A DNA stretch of 64,000 bases from assembly GCA_003134435.1 (NCBI GenBank), contig PLBE01000225.1, positions 31,441 through 95,440 on the forward strand. The letters run 5' to 3'. Source of the DNA: Acidobacteriaceae bacterium. GTDB lineage: Bacteria > Acidobacteriota > Terriglobia > Terriglobales > Acidobacteriaceae. This document shows positions 16,576 through 26,900 of this stretch, one piece after another; position 1 is the stretch's first letter, and every line of letters starts with the position of its first letter. The position numbers and the translations under genes are program-made. Under the pieces are notes generated by a model that was given only the letters and a program-made list of their open reading frames with translations, was not told where the DNA came from and made no database searches.

Positions 16576-17913
16576 CTACTCCTTCACCGCCCGATCCGTA
16601 ATCTCCAGCCCTTTATCAATAATCGCGAACGCCTCCCGCAGTTGCTGCTCGTCAATGCACAGCGGTGGATTGGTGTAGAAACTGTTCCACCGCACGATCG
16701 TATACAACCCGTTCTCCCGGAAAAACTTCCCCAGCGCAACCATCTCCTCCGACGTCCCGTTAAACGGAGCCATCGGCTGCCGCGTCTGACGGTCGCGAAT
16801 CAGCTCCACAATTCCAAACAGCCCGATCGACCGCACCGCGCCCACCGACCGGTGTTTCGCCTGCAACTCCGCCCCCAGCGTCTTCATGATCGCGCCCATC
16901 TTCCGCGCGTTCTCGATCAGGTTGTCTTCTTCATATACCCGGATCGTCGCCAGCGCCGTCGCGCATCCCATGGGATGACTGTTATAAGTAAGTCCGCCAT
17001 AGAACACTTTGTCGTCAAAGTACTTCGCGATATGTCGCCTCATACCGACCGCGCCCAGCGGAATATAACTTGAAGTAAGTCCCTTCGCCATACAAATCAG
17101 ATCGGGAACCACCTTCCAATGATCGATCGCAAACCATTTCCCCGTTCGCCCAAATCCCGCCATCACTTCATCGGCGATCATCAGTATCCCATACTTGTCG
17201 CACAGCTTTCGCACGCCTTCCATGTATCCATCCGGAGGCACTAAAATACCGTTCGTCCCCACCACCGTCTCCAGAATGAACGCGGCAATCGTCTGCGGCC
17301 CTTCCAGTTGAATAATTTCCTCAATCATGGTCAGCGAGCTTTCCGCCGACTCCCATCCCCGCTCCACTCCGTGATAAGGATCCAGCACCCGCACCACTCC
17401 CGGAATCCCAGGCTCCGCAGCCCATCTGCGGGGATCGCCCGTCAGACTGATCGCCCCCGCCGTCGCGCCGTGATAGGAGCGATAGCGAGCCATGATCTTG
17501 TGCCGTCCGGTGAAGAAGCGCGCAATCTTGATGGCGTTCTCGTTCGCCTCCGCCCCCCCGTTGGTAAAAAAGAACGTGTCAATATCGCCCGGCGCGATTT
17601 CCGCCAGTTTCGCCCCCAATCGCGCCCGCGGTTCCGTCGCCATAAATGGATTGGCATACGCGAGCACGGTCGCCTGCTCGGCAATGGCCCGAATCACCCG
17701 CTCATCACCATGTCCAATGTTCACCGACATCAACTGGCTGTTGAAATCGATGAAGCGCTTCCCTTCCGGCGTCCAGAAATAGATGCCCTTAGCCCGCGCC
17801 ACCGGAATCGGATCGACCTTGGATTGCGCCGACCATTCGAACAGTGTGTGCTTCTTAGTGAGGTCGACCATCTCCTGGCCGGTCATAGCAGGAACCGTAG
17901 TTGCCGTAGTCAT
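16576..17913 (-). CDS. Class-III aminotransferase (omega-amino acid/putrescine type)
   Basis: 445 aa PLP enzyme, fold type I. FFFTNGGAEANENAIKIARF binds the cofactor phosphate, the Asp is in GILMIADEVMAGFGRTG, and the Schiff-base Lys is in LICMAKGLTSSYIPLGAV. It is closest in feel to beta-alanine/putrescine:pyruvate aminotransferases, which move an omega-amino group to pyruvate. It is the last gene of the minus-strand amine cluster, 64 bases after the GABA-aminotransferase-like gene. In context it could open putrescine degradation to 4-aminobutanal. ATG 17913 is preceded by GGGGA; the 17940 frame adds nine unneeded residues. The substrate is inference. Confidence 0.85.
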   Translation of the reverse strand: MTTATTVPAMTGQEMVDLTKKHTLFEWSAQSKVDPIPVARAKGIYFWTPEGKRFIDFNSQLMSVNIGHGDERVIRAIAEQATVLAYANPFMATEPRARLGAKLAEIAPGDIDTFFFTNGGAEANENAIKIARFFTGRHKIMARYRSYHGATAGAISLTGDPRRWAAEPGIPGVVRVLDPYHGVERGWESAESSLTMIEEIIQLEGPQTIAAFILETVVGTNGILVPPDGYMEGVRKLCDKYGILMIADEVMAGFGRTGKWFAIDHWKVVPDLICMAKGLTSSYIPLGAVGMRRHIAKYFDDKVFYGGLTYNSHPMGCATALATIRVYEEDNLIENARKMGAIMKTLGAELQAKHRSVGAVRSIGLFGIVELIRDRQTRQPMAPFNGTSEEMVALGKFFRENGLYTIVRWNSFYTNPPLCIDEQQLREAFAIIDKGLEITDRAVKE

Positions 17914-17977
17914 AGAGTGTCCCCGACTTACAAGAAACAACTAGCGTAGTGCGCCTGAACGCAACCCTCCACCAGCT

Positions 17978-19342
17978 TTATGTAAGTTGCGCCGTCAACG
18001 CGCCGCTGTTTTCCGCAACTTGAGCCAACCCGCCTTCAAGTACGTCCAAGGCCTCATCCATCTGCGCGTCTGTAATAACCAATGGCATCAGTAACCGAAT
18101 CACGTTGCCATAAGATCCAGCCGTGATCGTCACCAGGCCATGCTCGTAGCAATATTGCGAAACCTGCTTGGTCTCGTCATCTGCGGGTTGGCGCGTGGCC
18201 TTCGCACGCACCAGTTCAAGCGCCTGCATCGCCCCAAGTCCCCGAACATCGCCAACTAGTTCCCACTGTGCCTGCCACTTCGCCGCACGCTTGCGGAAAC
18301 GCTCTCCCAGCACGTTGGCCCGCGCACATAGGTCTTCTCTTTCAATGATGTCGAGCACGGCCAGCGCCGCTTCGCAGGCCAGCGGATTCCCCGAGAACGT
18401 TCCGCCCAGTTGCCCGGCCCCGGGAGCATCCATGATTTCAGCCCGTCCCGTCACCGCAGCCATGGGCAACCCGCCAGTCAGCGATTTGGCCATCGTAACC
18501 AGATCCGGCTCGAATCCCAGCCGCTCGCACGCAAACATCGCGCCAGTGCGCGCGAATCCGGTCTGCACCTCGTCGGCGATCAGCAGAATGCCATGTTTGC
18601 GACAGCTCGCAGCCAGCGTCGGATAAAATTCCGCCGGCGGCGTCACAAATCCGCCCTCCCCGAGAACCGGTTCGACAATCACGGCCGCCACTGATTCCGC
18701 CGCCACCACTCGCTTGAAAGTGTCTTCGATATGCCGCGCGCAATGCACGTCACACGAGGGATACTTCAGGGAATAAGAACAGCGGTAGCAATACGCATAC
18801 GGAATGCGATACACCTCGCTCGGAAACGGCTCGAATCCCGCTTTATACGGATGCGTCTTACTCGTCGCAGCCATCGCCATGTAAGTCCGCCCGTGAAACG
18901 CATCCTCAAAGCTGATGATCGCCTGCCGCTTTGTGTAACAGCGCGCAATCTTAATGGCATTCTCCACCGCCTCCGCGCCCGTATTCACGAGAAGGGTCTT
19001 CTTCGGCCCTCGGCCAGGCGCGAGCGCGTTCAACCTCTCGCAGACTGCAATGTAACTCTCATACGGAAGTACGTTGAAGCTGGTATGGAGGAAACGATCG
19101 AGTTGTCGGCGCACCGCGTCGATTACGGCTGGCGCGCGATGGCCGGTATTCAGACAGCCGATTCCGCCGGCAAAATCAATCAGCCGGTTGCCATCTACAT
19201 CTTCGATCACCGCTCCTTCAGCTTTCGCAACAAACACTGGCGTGGCGTGATACGCCGCCTGCACAACCGCCGCATTGCGCCGTTGCATGAGCGCTCGTGA
19301 GCGCGGTCCCGGGATCGATGTTCGCAGTTGAATCGTAGACAT
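17978..19342 (-). CDS. gabT: Class-III aminotransferase, 4-aminobutyrate type
   Basis: 454 aa, PLP fold type I. VNTGAEAVENAIKIARCYTK, ILLIADEVQTGFARTGAMFA and the Lys motif LVTMAKSLTGGLPMAAVTG are those of 4-aminobutyrate:2-oxoglutarate aminotransferase. A Cys-rich insertion (PYAYCYRCSYSLKYPSCDVH, then CARH) is shared by many actinobacterial and acidobacterial GabT proteins. In the cluster it would convert GABA to succinate semialdehyde. The start is ATG 19342 (MSTIQLRTS); an upstream GTG at 19348 is possible. Related 5-aminovalerate or ornithine-type activity cannot be excluded. Confidence 0.85.
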   Translation of the reverse strand: MSTIQLRTSIPGPRSRALMQRRNAAVVQAAYHATPVFVAKAEGAVIEDVDGNRLIDFAGGIGCLNTGHRAPAVIDAVRRQLDRFLHTSFNVLPYESYIAVCERLNALAPGRGPKKTLLVNTGAEAVENAIKIARCYTKRQAIISFEDAFHGRTYMAMAATSKTHPYKAGFEPFPSEVYRIPYAYCYRCSYSLKYPSCDVHCARHIEDTFKRVVAAESVAAVIVEPVLGEGGFVTPPAEFYPTLAASCRKHGILLIADEVQTGFARTGAMFACERLGFEPDLVTMAKSLTGGLPMAAVTGRAEIMDAPGAGQLGGTFSGNPLACEAALAVLDIIEREDLCARANVLGERFRKRAAKWQAQWELVGDVRGLGAMQALELVRAKATRQPADDETKQVSQYCYEHGLVTITAGSYGNVIRLLMPLVITDAQMDEALDVLEGGLAQVAENSGALTAQLT

Positions 19343-19426
19343 ATTCACTTCTCAGTTTCCAGTTAGCGGACTGTCTGGCATTCCGGATGCTGTTCTCTTC
19401 CATTGCAGTTTCCGCGAAGCCAGCTG

Positions 19427-20908
19427 TCAGTACCAGCCAATCGGAGCTTCATTCAGGTTGATATAGACCTGCTTCGTTTCAAGATATTCCTCGATGCCCC
19501 ACGGTCCCAGCTCGCGGCCGAAACCCGACTGCTTATATCCGCCCCACGGAGCTTCCACATATGTCGGCTGCATATGATTGACCCATACGATCCCGGCCCG
19601 CAGTGCCTTCACCGCCCGCATTGCTTTGAAGATGTCGCGCGTCCAGACCGCCGCCGCCAGCCCATAAGGCGTGTCATTGGCGATCTTCAGCGCATCTTTT
19701 TCGTCGTCGAACGGAATCACCGCCGCTACCGGACCGAATATCTCCTCGCGCGCGATACGAGCATTGTTATCCACGTTATAGAAGATCGTCGGCTGCACAT
19801 AGTAACCCTTGGCACAATTGTCAGCGCGCCCGCCACCCGCCGCAACCTTGGCTTCCTTCTTTCCTATCTCCAGATAAGATACAACTCTGTCGTATTGCTC
19901 TTTTGACACCAACGCACCCATCTTCGTATCGCGTTCCATCGGCGGACCGATCTTGATCTTCTTCGCTTTCTCCGCCATCGCTTCCACAAACTTGCTGTAA
20001 ATCGACTTCTGCACCAGGATGCGGCTTCCGGCCGAACAAACTTCTCCCTGATTAATGAACACGCCGAACAGCGCTCCGTCGATGGCAGCCTCAAAGTCGG
20101 CATCGGCAAAAAAGATATTCGGAGACTTGCCTCCTAGTTCAAGGGTCACACGCTTCACCGTGTCGGCGGCTTCTTTCACGATAATCTTGCCGACGGCGGC
20201 CGAACCCGTGAAGGCAATCTTGTTCACGTCCGGATGCCTCACCAGCGGCGATCCGCAACTTTCGCCAAACCCCGTCACCACGTTCACCACGCCCTTTGGC
20301 AGTCCCACTTCGTCAAACCACCTCGCGAGTTCAAGCGCGGTCAGCGGCGTTTGCTCCGCTGGTTTGAGCACGCAAGTGCAGCCTGCAGCCAGCGCCGGCG
20401 CCAGTTTCCACGCCGCCATCATCAGAGGATAGTTCCAGGGTATGATCTGGCCCGCAATTCCCATCGGTTCTTTCAGCGAAAGGCTCATCGCGTTATCGGG
20501 AACCGGATTCACATAGCCCACAACCTTAGTCGCCAGTCCGCCATAGTATTCAAAGCAAGTTGCGACGTCGTTGATGTCGAATTCCGCCTCCACAATCGGC
20601 TTTCCCGAGTTACGGCATTCCAGTTCGGCAAGCATGGCCAGATTCTGCCGCACCTTTTCGGCCAGCCGGAAAAGAACGCGGCCTCGTTCCTGCGCCGTGG
20701 TCGTCGCCCATGGCCCCTCTTCAAACGCAGCCTTGGCAGCCGCAACCGCTCGATTCACGTCGTCCGAATTCGCCTCGGGAACCTGCGCGATAACCTCTTC
20801 AGTCGACGGATCGTATACCGGGAAGGTCTTGCCCGAGTTGCTGGCTATCCACTCCCCATTAATCAGCATCGAATAAGTCTTCACGTCGGTTGTTACTCCA
20901 CCAGGCAT
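19427..20908 (-). CDS. NAD(P)-dependent aldehyde dehydrogenase (amino-aldehyde type)
   Basis: 493 aa ALDH. Cofactor loop FTGSAAVGKIIVKEA, general base Glu in VTLELGGKSPNIFF, nucleophile Cys in NQGEVCSAGSRILVQ, and the C-terminal EAPWGGYKQSGFGRELG are all present. The sequence style is that of betaine-aldehyde and gamma-aminobutyraldehyde dehydrogenases (BetB, PatD, KauB). Between a permease and two omega-aminotransferases, oxidation of 4-aminobutanal or a similar amino-aldehyde is the best guess. ATG 20908 has GGAGG six bases upstream, which sets the start against the longer 20944 frame. It is 80 bases behind the permease and 84 before gabT. Confidence 0.9.
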   Translation of the reverse strand: MPGGVTTDVKTYSMLINGEWIASNSGKTFPVYDPSTEEVIAQVPEANSDDVNRAVAAAKAAFEEGPWATTTAQERGRVLFRLAEKVRQNLAMLAELECRNSGKPIVEAEFDINDVATCFEYYGGLATKVVGYVNPVPDNAMSLSLKEPMGIAGQIIPWNYPLMMAAWKLAPALAAGCTCVLKPAEQTPLTALELARWFDEVGLPKGVVNVVTGFGESCGSPLVRHPDVNKIAFTGSAAVGKIIVKEAADTVKRVTLELGGKSPNIFFADADFEAAIDGALFGVFINQGEVCSAGSRILVQKSIYSKFVEAMAEKAKKIKIGPPMERDTKMGALVSKEQYDRVVSYLEIGKKEAKVAAGGGRADNCAKGYYVQPTIFYNVDNNARIAREEIFGPVAAVIPFDDEKDALKIANDTPYGLAAAVWTRDIFKAMRAVKALRAGIVWVNHMQPTYVEAPWGGYKQSGFGRELGPWGIEEYLETKQVYINLNEAPIGWY

Positions 20909-20963
20909 AAATCCTCCACCAGTCGGCTTGTGTGCTTTCAGCACTGCGAATCGTTCGAGTCGA

Positions 20964-20983
20964 CGGACGAACGATGGCGTCCG
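20964..20983. repeat. REP-like palindrome
   Basis: CGGACG-AACGATGG-CGTCCG, a perfect 6-bp stem, lies between the permease and dehydrogenase genes of the amine operon. A CGTCCGCCTAG end is shared with the copy at 16080 (GTCCGCCTAG). Confidence 0.6.
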
Positions 20984-20988
20984 CCTAG

Positions 20989-22410
20989 CTAGCTAACTCC
21001 TGCGGTACGTTGTTGCGGCGGTTTCAACCGTCCATATACGAAAAAGAAGAATGCAGCCAGCGCCAGAAAAAACAGGGTGAAGCCAAACATCTTCGCTTCG
21101 TACATCCACACCGACGTGATTTGTTTGGCCGGAAAGAACGCCAATGCGATCCCTAATGCCGTGGTCACCAATCCGCAGAATCCGGAGACCATCAGCGTGA
21201 AGCGGCTGTATCGTCCACCCGCCAGGTCTCGGCGGAACGCGAACTTCAGCAAGGCTGCAAACACGTAGAGAAATGGCACCAGTTGCAATACCACGGCCAG
21301 CGAAAGCATGGTCTGGAAAGCTTCCTGCACGCCCCCGGAGGCATAGAAATTGATCACAATCAAAACCAGAGAAACGATCGCCTGCACGACCAGCGCCGCA
21401 TAAGGTGTTCGATACTTAGGATGAACTTTGCCCAGCCAAGGCGGCATGTAAGAATCGAGTCCCGCAACAAACGGAATACGCGCGGAACCACCCATCCAAG
21501 CCGAACCGATTCCGGCGATCGACAGACTCAGCATCAACGCAAATGGAGTTATAATCCAAGCCACCCCAACCTTGCCGGCCATATGGCTCACGGCCTGTAC
21601 GATGCCCTGCAGAACGCTGATGTCGTTCTTTCCCACCGCGATTAACAGCGTCAGCGTCGCTCCAATATAGAGTAAGCCGGAAATCATGCCGCCCCACGCC
21701 ACGGCGCCCGGCAAAGTTTTCTGCGGATCCTGAATTTCGTCGCCCATCACCGAAGCCAGTTCCAGTCCAACTAGTCCAAAACAAATCACACCGAACGAAT
21801 TCAGCACAAATCTGGGGTCGGGAGGAATCCGGAAGTCAGCAGCCGTGACACTCGTGCCGAACCGCGACCAGACCGTAAATCCCAGTCCAATCAGGACCGC
21901 GGCCGCGATAAACGTTCCAATCGCTCCCGCATTATTGAGCCACTTACCAACTCCCAGCCCGACGATATTCAGGATTGTAAGCAGCGCAAGCAGTGCCACC
22001 GAAGCGGCCATGGCGAAGTTCTTGTTGTCGGCGAGCTCCGCGTGCCCTGTGCCCATGGCAAATACCGAGACTCCCACAAAATACAGCATCACTGTGGGCA
22101 CATAGAGCATGTTATTCGTCCAGTAACACCACCCGGAAAGAAAGCCGTGAAAGTCACCAAACACTTCCTTGGCCCATAAGTACACGCCACCTTCGCCAGG
22201 ATAGCGATGCGCAAGTTCAATCACGGCGATCCCCTGCGGCCAGAAAAACAGCAGCAGCGAGATCATCCAAAGCCAGACCGTAACGCCGCCGTTGGCGGCA
22301 ATGCTGGGAACGACGTTAAGATTGAATACCGCGACGACAAACAGCAACACCAGATCGAAGCGTCCCAGGACGCGCTTTAGGTGCGGCTGATTGTCGTCGG
22401 TCGTGGACAT
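20989..22410 (-). CDS. APC-family amino acid/amine permease
   Basis: 473 aa with about 12 membrane helices. The first is LVLLFVVAVFNLNVVPSIA, followed by GGVTVWLWMISLLLFFWPQG. The motif PGEGGVYLWAKEVFGDFHGF and MGDEIQDPQKTLPGAVAWGG are typical of bacterial APC porters that carry amino acids, GABA or polyamines. It starts 12 bases after the aminomutase-like gene ends, so the two are co-transcribed. ATG 22410 (MSTTDDNQPH) was chosen because the longer frame from 22614 reads through the upstream gene. The substrate, likely an amine or amino acid used by the neighbouring enzymes, is inference. Confidence 0.88.
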   Translation of the reverse strand: MSTTDDNQPHLKRVLGRFDLVLLFVVAVFNLNVVPSIAANGGVTVWLWMISLLLFFWPQGIAVIELAHRYPGEGGVYLWAKEVFGDFHGFLSGWCYWTNNMLYVPTVMLYFVGVSVFAMGTGHAELADNKNFAMAASVALLALLTILNIVGLGVGKWLNNAGAIGTFIAAAVLIGLGFTVWSRFGTSVTAADFRIPPDPRFVLNSFGVICFGLVGLELASVMGDEIQDPQKTLPGAVAWGGMISGLLYIGATLTLLIAVGKNDISVLQGIVQAVSHMAGKVGVAWIITPFALMLSLSIAGIGSAWMGGSARIPFVAGLDSYMPPWLGKVHPKYRTPYAALVVQAIVSLVLIVINFYASGGVQEAFQTMLSLAVVLQLVPFLYVFAALLKFAFRRDLAGGRYSRFTLMVSGFCGLVTTALGIALAFFPAKQITSVWMYEAKMFGFTLFFLALAAFFFFVYGRLKPPQQRTAGVS

Positions 22411-22421
22411 TGAGTGTGCGA

Positions 22422-23801
22422 CTAGTGTGCGGCTACCGCCCCCAACCGCTCCTGTTGCGCGGCCGCTAGAGAATCGGCAATATCCGCAAACGCCGCCAGA
22501 TGCTTGTCGATATCCGCCTCGGTATGCTGCACGGAAATCGTCCACTGCTCGTCCCACCAGTAAGGTTGAGCCATCACCCCGCGATTCACCATGCCGAACC
22601 AGTAATGCCGCCACAGATCCACATCAATCGGCAGCCAGTCGCGGTAGTTATGAATCTCCTTCGGATACAGCATCAGCGCGCCATTCGCACCGGCGCTGGC
22701 AATGTAACCCTGCAGGCCGGCCTTGGCGACAGTCTTCTTATATCCTTCGACCAGCTTGTTACTGAGCTTGTCGATAAGCGTATAGTTCGCCCGAGTCAGC
22801 ACTTCGCGGAACGTCGCAATCCCCGCAGCCATCGAAATCGGGTTTGTATTGTAAGTGCCGCCGTGGAACACTTTGTGATCGGCGATTAGGTTCATCACCC
22901 GCTTGTGCGCGCCAAACGCCGCCAGCGGAAACCCTCCGCCAATCGACTTTGCCAGGCAGATCATATCCGGAGCGACGCCAAAGTACTCCGAGGCTCCGCC
23001 CCAGCACAACTTCGCGCCGGTCTTGACTTCGTCGAAGATCAGCAACGCGCCATACTTATCGCAGAGCGCCCGCAAACCCTCCAGAAATCCCTTCTGCGGC
23101 ATGCACAGCCCCACGTTCATCATGATCGGCTCAAGAATGATCGCCGCTACTTCATTCGGATTCTCTTTGAACCGGCGCTCCACTGTTTCCAGATCATTGA
23201 ACGTAGCAATCAGCACGTTGGCAATGCTCGCCTTCGGCACGCCCGCCCCACCCGGCACCGGTTTCGGATCTTTGATATCCCCAAAATCGTCGGCCGGCGG
23301 ATGCGGCTTCACGCTCACCAGCGCCGCGTCATGCAAGCCATGGTAGCCACCTTCGAACTTGATGATCTTGTCCCGTCCCGTGGCCGCCCGCGCCAACCGA
23401 ATCGTGTGCATCGTGGCTTCCGTACCGCTGTTGCCAAAGCGGCACATCTCCACCGGAAAACGCGTGCAGATTTCTTCCGCCAGTTCCCATTCCATGTTGT
23501 GCGGCATCCCATAAGCCGTCCCCTTATGCAGACGCCCTTCCACCGCCTTGATCACAGCCGGATGAGAATGTCCCGCCATGAGTGTGCCAAAACATAGGTT
23601 GTGATCGAGATATTCGTTGCCATCCAGATCGCGAAACTTACTGCCTGACGCTTCCGCCACAAAAATCGGATACGGATCATAGGCGCGATAGTTACTCGCC
23701 ACGCCCAGAGGCAGGCGCTTCAGGTTCTTCTTATGCGCTTCGGCGGACTTCGGAGTGCGTCGCTCGAACGTGTCGAGCTCTTTTTGCAATGCGGGGTACA
23801 T
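22422..23801 (-). CDS. Glutamate-1-semialdehyde aminomutase-like aminotransferase
   Basis: 459 aa class-III PLP enzyme of the HemL-like branch. Phosphate-binding CRFGNSGTEATMHTIRLARA, Asp in GALLIFDEVKTGAKLCW, Lys in ICLAKSIGGGFPLAAFGAHK and GGTYNTNPISMAAGIATFRE support this. HemL itself reads FDEVMTGFR at the Asp site and is usually shorter (about 430), so this is more likely a catabolic beta- or omega-amino acid aminotransferase than the heme enzyme. A C-terminal insert with AQPYWWDEQWTISVQHTEAD is unusual. ATG 23801 has GGAGAA upstream. It heads the enzyme genes, 101 bases below the TonB receptor. Confidence 0.82.
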   Translation of the reverse strand: MYPALQKELDTFERRTPKSAEAHKKNLKRLPLGVASNYRAYDPYPIFVAEASGSKFRDLDGNEYLDHNLCFGTLMAGHSHPAVIKAVEGRLHKGTAYGMPHNMEWELAEEICTRFPVEMCRFGNSGTEATMHTIRLARAATGRDKIIKFEGGYHGLHDAALVSVKPHPPADDFGDIKDPKPVPGGAGVPKASIANVLIATFNDLETVERRFKENPNEVAAIILEPIMMNVGLCMPQKGFLEGLRALCDKYGALLIFDEVKTGAKLCWGGASEYFGVAPDMICLAKSIGGGFPLAAFGAHKRVMNLIADHKVFHGGTYNTNPISMAAGIATFREVLTRANYTLIDKLSNKLVEGYKKTVAKAGLQGYIASAGANGALMLYPKEIHNYRDWLPIDVDLWRHYWFGMVNRGVMAQPYWWDEQWTISVQHTEADIDKHLAAFADIADSLAAAQQERLGAVAAH

Positions 23802-23852
23802 CGTGATTCTCCATTAAGGCTCAGGCCGCGTAGGCCATTAGATTGGGCGCGA

Positions 23853-23866
23853 GCGGTCGAGACCGC
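23853..23866. repeat. Short palindrome in the receptor/aminotransferase spacer
   Basis: GCGGTC-GA-GACCGC is a perfect dyad inside GGGCGCGAGCGGTCGAGACC. It belongs loosely with the GC-rich REP-like elements of this window. It could instead be an operator for the amine genes. Confidence 0.4.
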
Positions 23867-23902
23867 CCGCGGGTCGGACGTTCCTAATTCTAGTCCCTCG
23901 AG

Positions 23903-26900
23903 CTAGAAATAAAACTTTAAAGCAAACTGCGCCAGACGCGGGTCTTTCACCTGCGTAACCTGGCCGAACTGCGAACCGTCGGTGATGATGCCGTCCGGAT
24001 TATAGAACTGCGTGTGGTTGAATACGTTGAACAACTCCCCTCTGAATTCGAAGTGGGTATGTTCACTAACCGGGATGAGCTTTTCGACGGCGACATCAGT
24101 CTCGCTGATTCCCGGCCCACAGCAGATGGTGCGTGGCGCGTTGCCCACATAACCGAGAATTCCGGCATTGCTGAATATCGTGCTGTTATTGAAATAGTAG
24201 CCTTGGTTTTTCTGCGGCCTTTGCCACGAAAAGGGCGCGATCTGATTCGGTTCGCCGGGATATTCAAAATCGGCGCTGTTCATCAGCTCGTTATCGGCAT
24301 CGGATGTAATGCGGATCGGAAAACCGGTCTGGTAGGTTGTAATACCCGAGAATGCCCATCCATCAAGCAGTTTCCCGGCGAGGCCTTCGTATTTCTTGGC
24401 GGGCACATCCCAGTAATAACTAACCACAAAACGGTCGCGCGCGTCGAAAAGCGAAGGCGAATAGTTGCGGGCGCCAGGCAGCGGATTCAAAATCCCTTCG
24501 AAGCTCGACGCCTCGTCAATCGACTTACTCCACGTGTATGCTGCCGTGAATTGCAGGCCGCGGGCAAAGCGCTTGTCCAGCGAAATTTGCAGTGAGTTAT
24601 AGGCCGAGCTGGCAATCGTGTCCTGCGCAAAAATACTGGTAAACACCGGAATGCCGCTGGCCGGGCAACCCGTTCCCGTCAAAGCATTGCACTGCGGCGA
24701 AGAGTATGGACGCAGCCCGACAAAAGTCAGCGTTTGCCCGTTGCCCGCGAGCACCGTGCCATTGGGCATGTGGAAATTGAAACCGTTGGGCACGGTCACG
24801 CTGTAAGCTGCGTCCTCGCCAAATGGACCACAGGTGCCGGCGCCCTGGATGGTATCGATGTCCAGGCAAGTCTGCGGATTCGAATAATTGATGTCATGCG
24901 TCGCCAGCAGTCGATGCCCTTGCGATCCCACGTAGCCGACTTCGAGCTTCATGTCTCTCGCTAGCTCGCGCTGAATGGTCAAGTTGTACTGCGCCGAATA
25001 CTGCGAACGCATGTGCGGCTGGAAATCGCCAAAAAGATCGATCGGTTCGAACGTGGCCCAGTCTTGAGCCGTTCCCCGCTTCGGACTAATGACGCCGTTA
25101 AACGGATTCAGATAAGTCGTAACCCCGTCCTGACCAAGGAAAGGAAGGTTAAACTGCGTCTCATTGACCAGCGTACTTCCTCCAAACGGAGGCTCAGCGC
25201 CAAATTGAGCCAGCACCAACTGCTCCACCGGGTTATAGAACAATCCCCATCCGGCGCGAATGCTGGTCTTGCCCGAGTTACCAGGACTCCACGAAATTCC
25301 GATCCGCGGAGCAAACGCCTTGTAATAGGTTTGGGTCATGCCCGCGGGAACGCCCGGGTCGCCGGGGACCACTAATCCGACCGCGTCCTGCGAGGTGCAG
25401 TCCGTAGCGCCTCCACTCACGATCGTATTGGCGCAGGGATAGACCGTGGACATTTGGCCGGGGCGGAAAGTCTCGACGTGCTGCGCCTTATCCGCCAGCG
25501 GAGTATTCAACTCCCACCGAAGGCCATAGTTCAGAGTCAGATTCGGCCTTATCTTCCAACTGTCCTGGGCGTAGAGATAGAGCCCGGTGTTGCGCACATT
25601 TTCGACCTGCGCCGAACCTTCATTAAATGAATCGGGCAGGCCCAGAAGATAGTTGGGGTATAGATTCTGGGTGACGCCATCCGATGCGTAGGCCCCAGGG
25701 TCGTTCGGTCCGCCCCCGTAAAAATTAAAAGTCCCGTTGATGTTGTAGTAATAAAACTGGTTGAACTGCTGCCGGCGAAAATCCACGCCAAACTTATAGG
25801 TGTGGTTGCCCGAAACTTTGGTCAGGCTGTCCGCCAACTGGAAAGAATTCCCCACCTGCGGGAGCTCACCCTCGGAATCGTTGCCCAAAGAAAATCCGCC
25901 CGAAACCGCAATCGACGGCAACCCTTCCCGGCTCGCGCCAAGAAACGGATGGATCCCGTAGAGACTGCCATTCGGATCGGCTGAACCATCACCATAGAAG
26001 CAAGCCGGATTCCCGGTAACGCCCGAAAGCCATGCAGGGGCTGCCGGGCAAGCGTTCGACACCAGTGACGTATTCGCCGGATGCTGGAACGTGCCTTGCC
26101 CTTCGCGGTTGTAATTGAAACGGAACTCATTCACCATGCTGTTGTTGATAGTCCAGGTGTGGGTGATGTTCCACTGCTGAAAGCGTTCCGCGACAATGCT
26201 GCCAAAGCCCGGTACGTCCGCGCCCGTCAATTCGAAGTCGGCGAAAGGATTCAGCGTACGATCGTCATTAAAGTAGTAATAGACGCTGAGATTCTGCTTG
26301 TCACTGATCCGGTGATCGATCTTAACCGTGAACTGGTCGCCGCGAATCGCCCTGGCGGGAACCGTGCTGACCAGATTGCCTCCGTTCGGCGCGCCCGGAA
26401 CAAACTGCAAAAGATCCACTGCCGTAGCATCCATACACGCAAGTGGAATCTGGCCGTTGGGGAAGATCGACGCATACGGTACATTGTCTGCAATCGCTGG
26501 GGCACCGGGGTTAACCGCTGTGTTCGCGGCCTGACACCCGGGCCGGTTCGTCAAAAGCGCCGAGTTTGTCAACGCTCCGGTAAACGGCGTCGCCGCCTGC
26601 GGGTTCACATCGGCGAAGTTGGCGACAATCTGCCCGTTTACCAGGTTGGTGGACGATGGCCGCTCCTGCGCCGTGGGCACCGTCACTGCCGGGGACTGGA
26701 TGCCTTGCCGCACTCGCCGCCCTTCGTACGACGCAAAAAAGAATGTCCGATCTTTCTTGATCGGACCCCCCAGGGTTCCCCCAAACTGGTTTTGATTAAA
26801 CTGCGGCTTCTGGCAGGGCAGGCCATCCGCCGCCTCGGTCAGACAGTAGTTACTCGCATTGAGCACTTTGTTGCGGAAAAACTCGTACATGCTCCCATGC

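Noticed and set aside
22422..23801. Calling the aminomutase-like gene hemL
   Set aside because: The active-site context (FDEVKTGAK instead of FDEVMTGFR), extra length and operon with a permease and dehydrogenase point to a catabolic aminotransferase.
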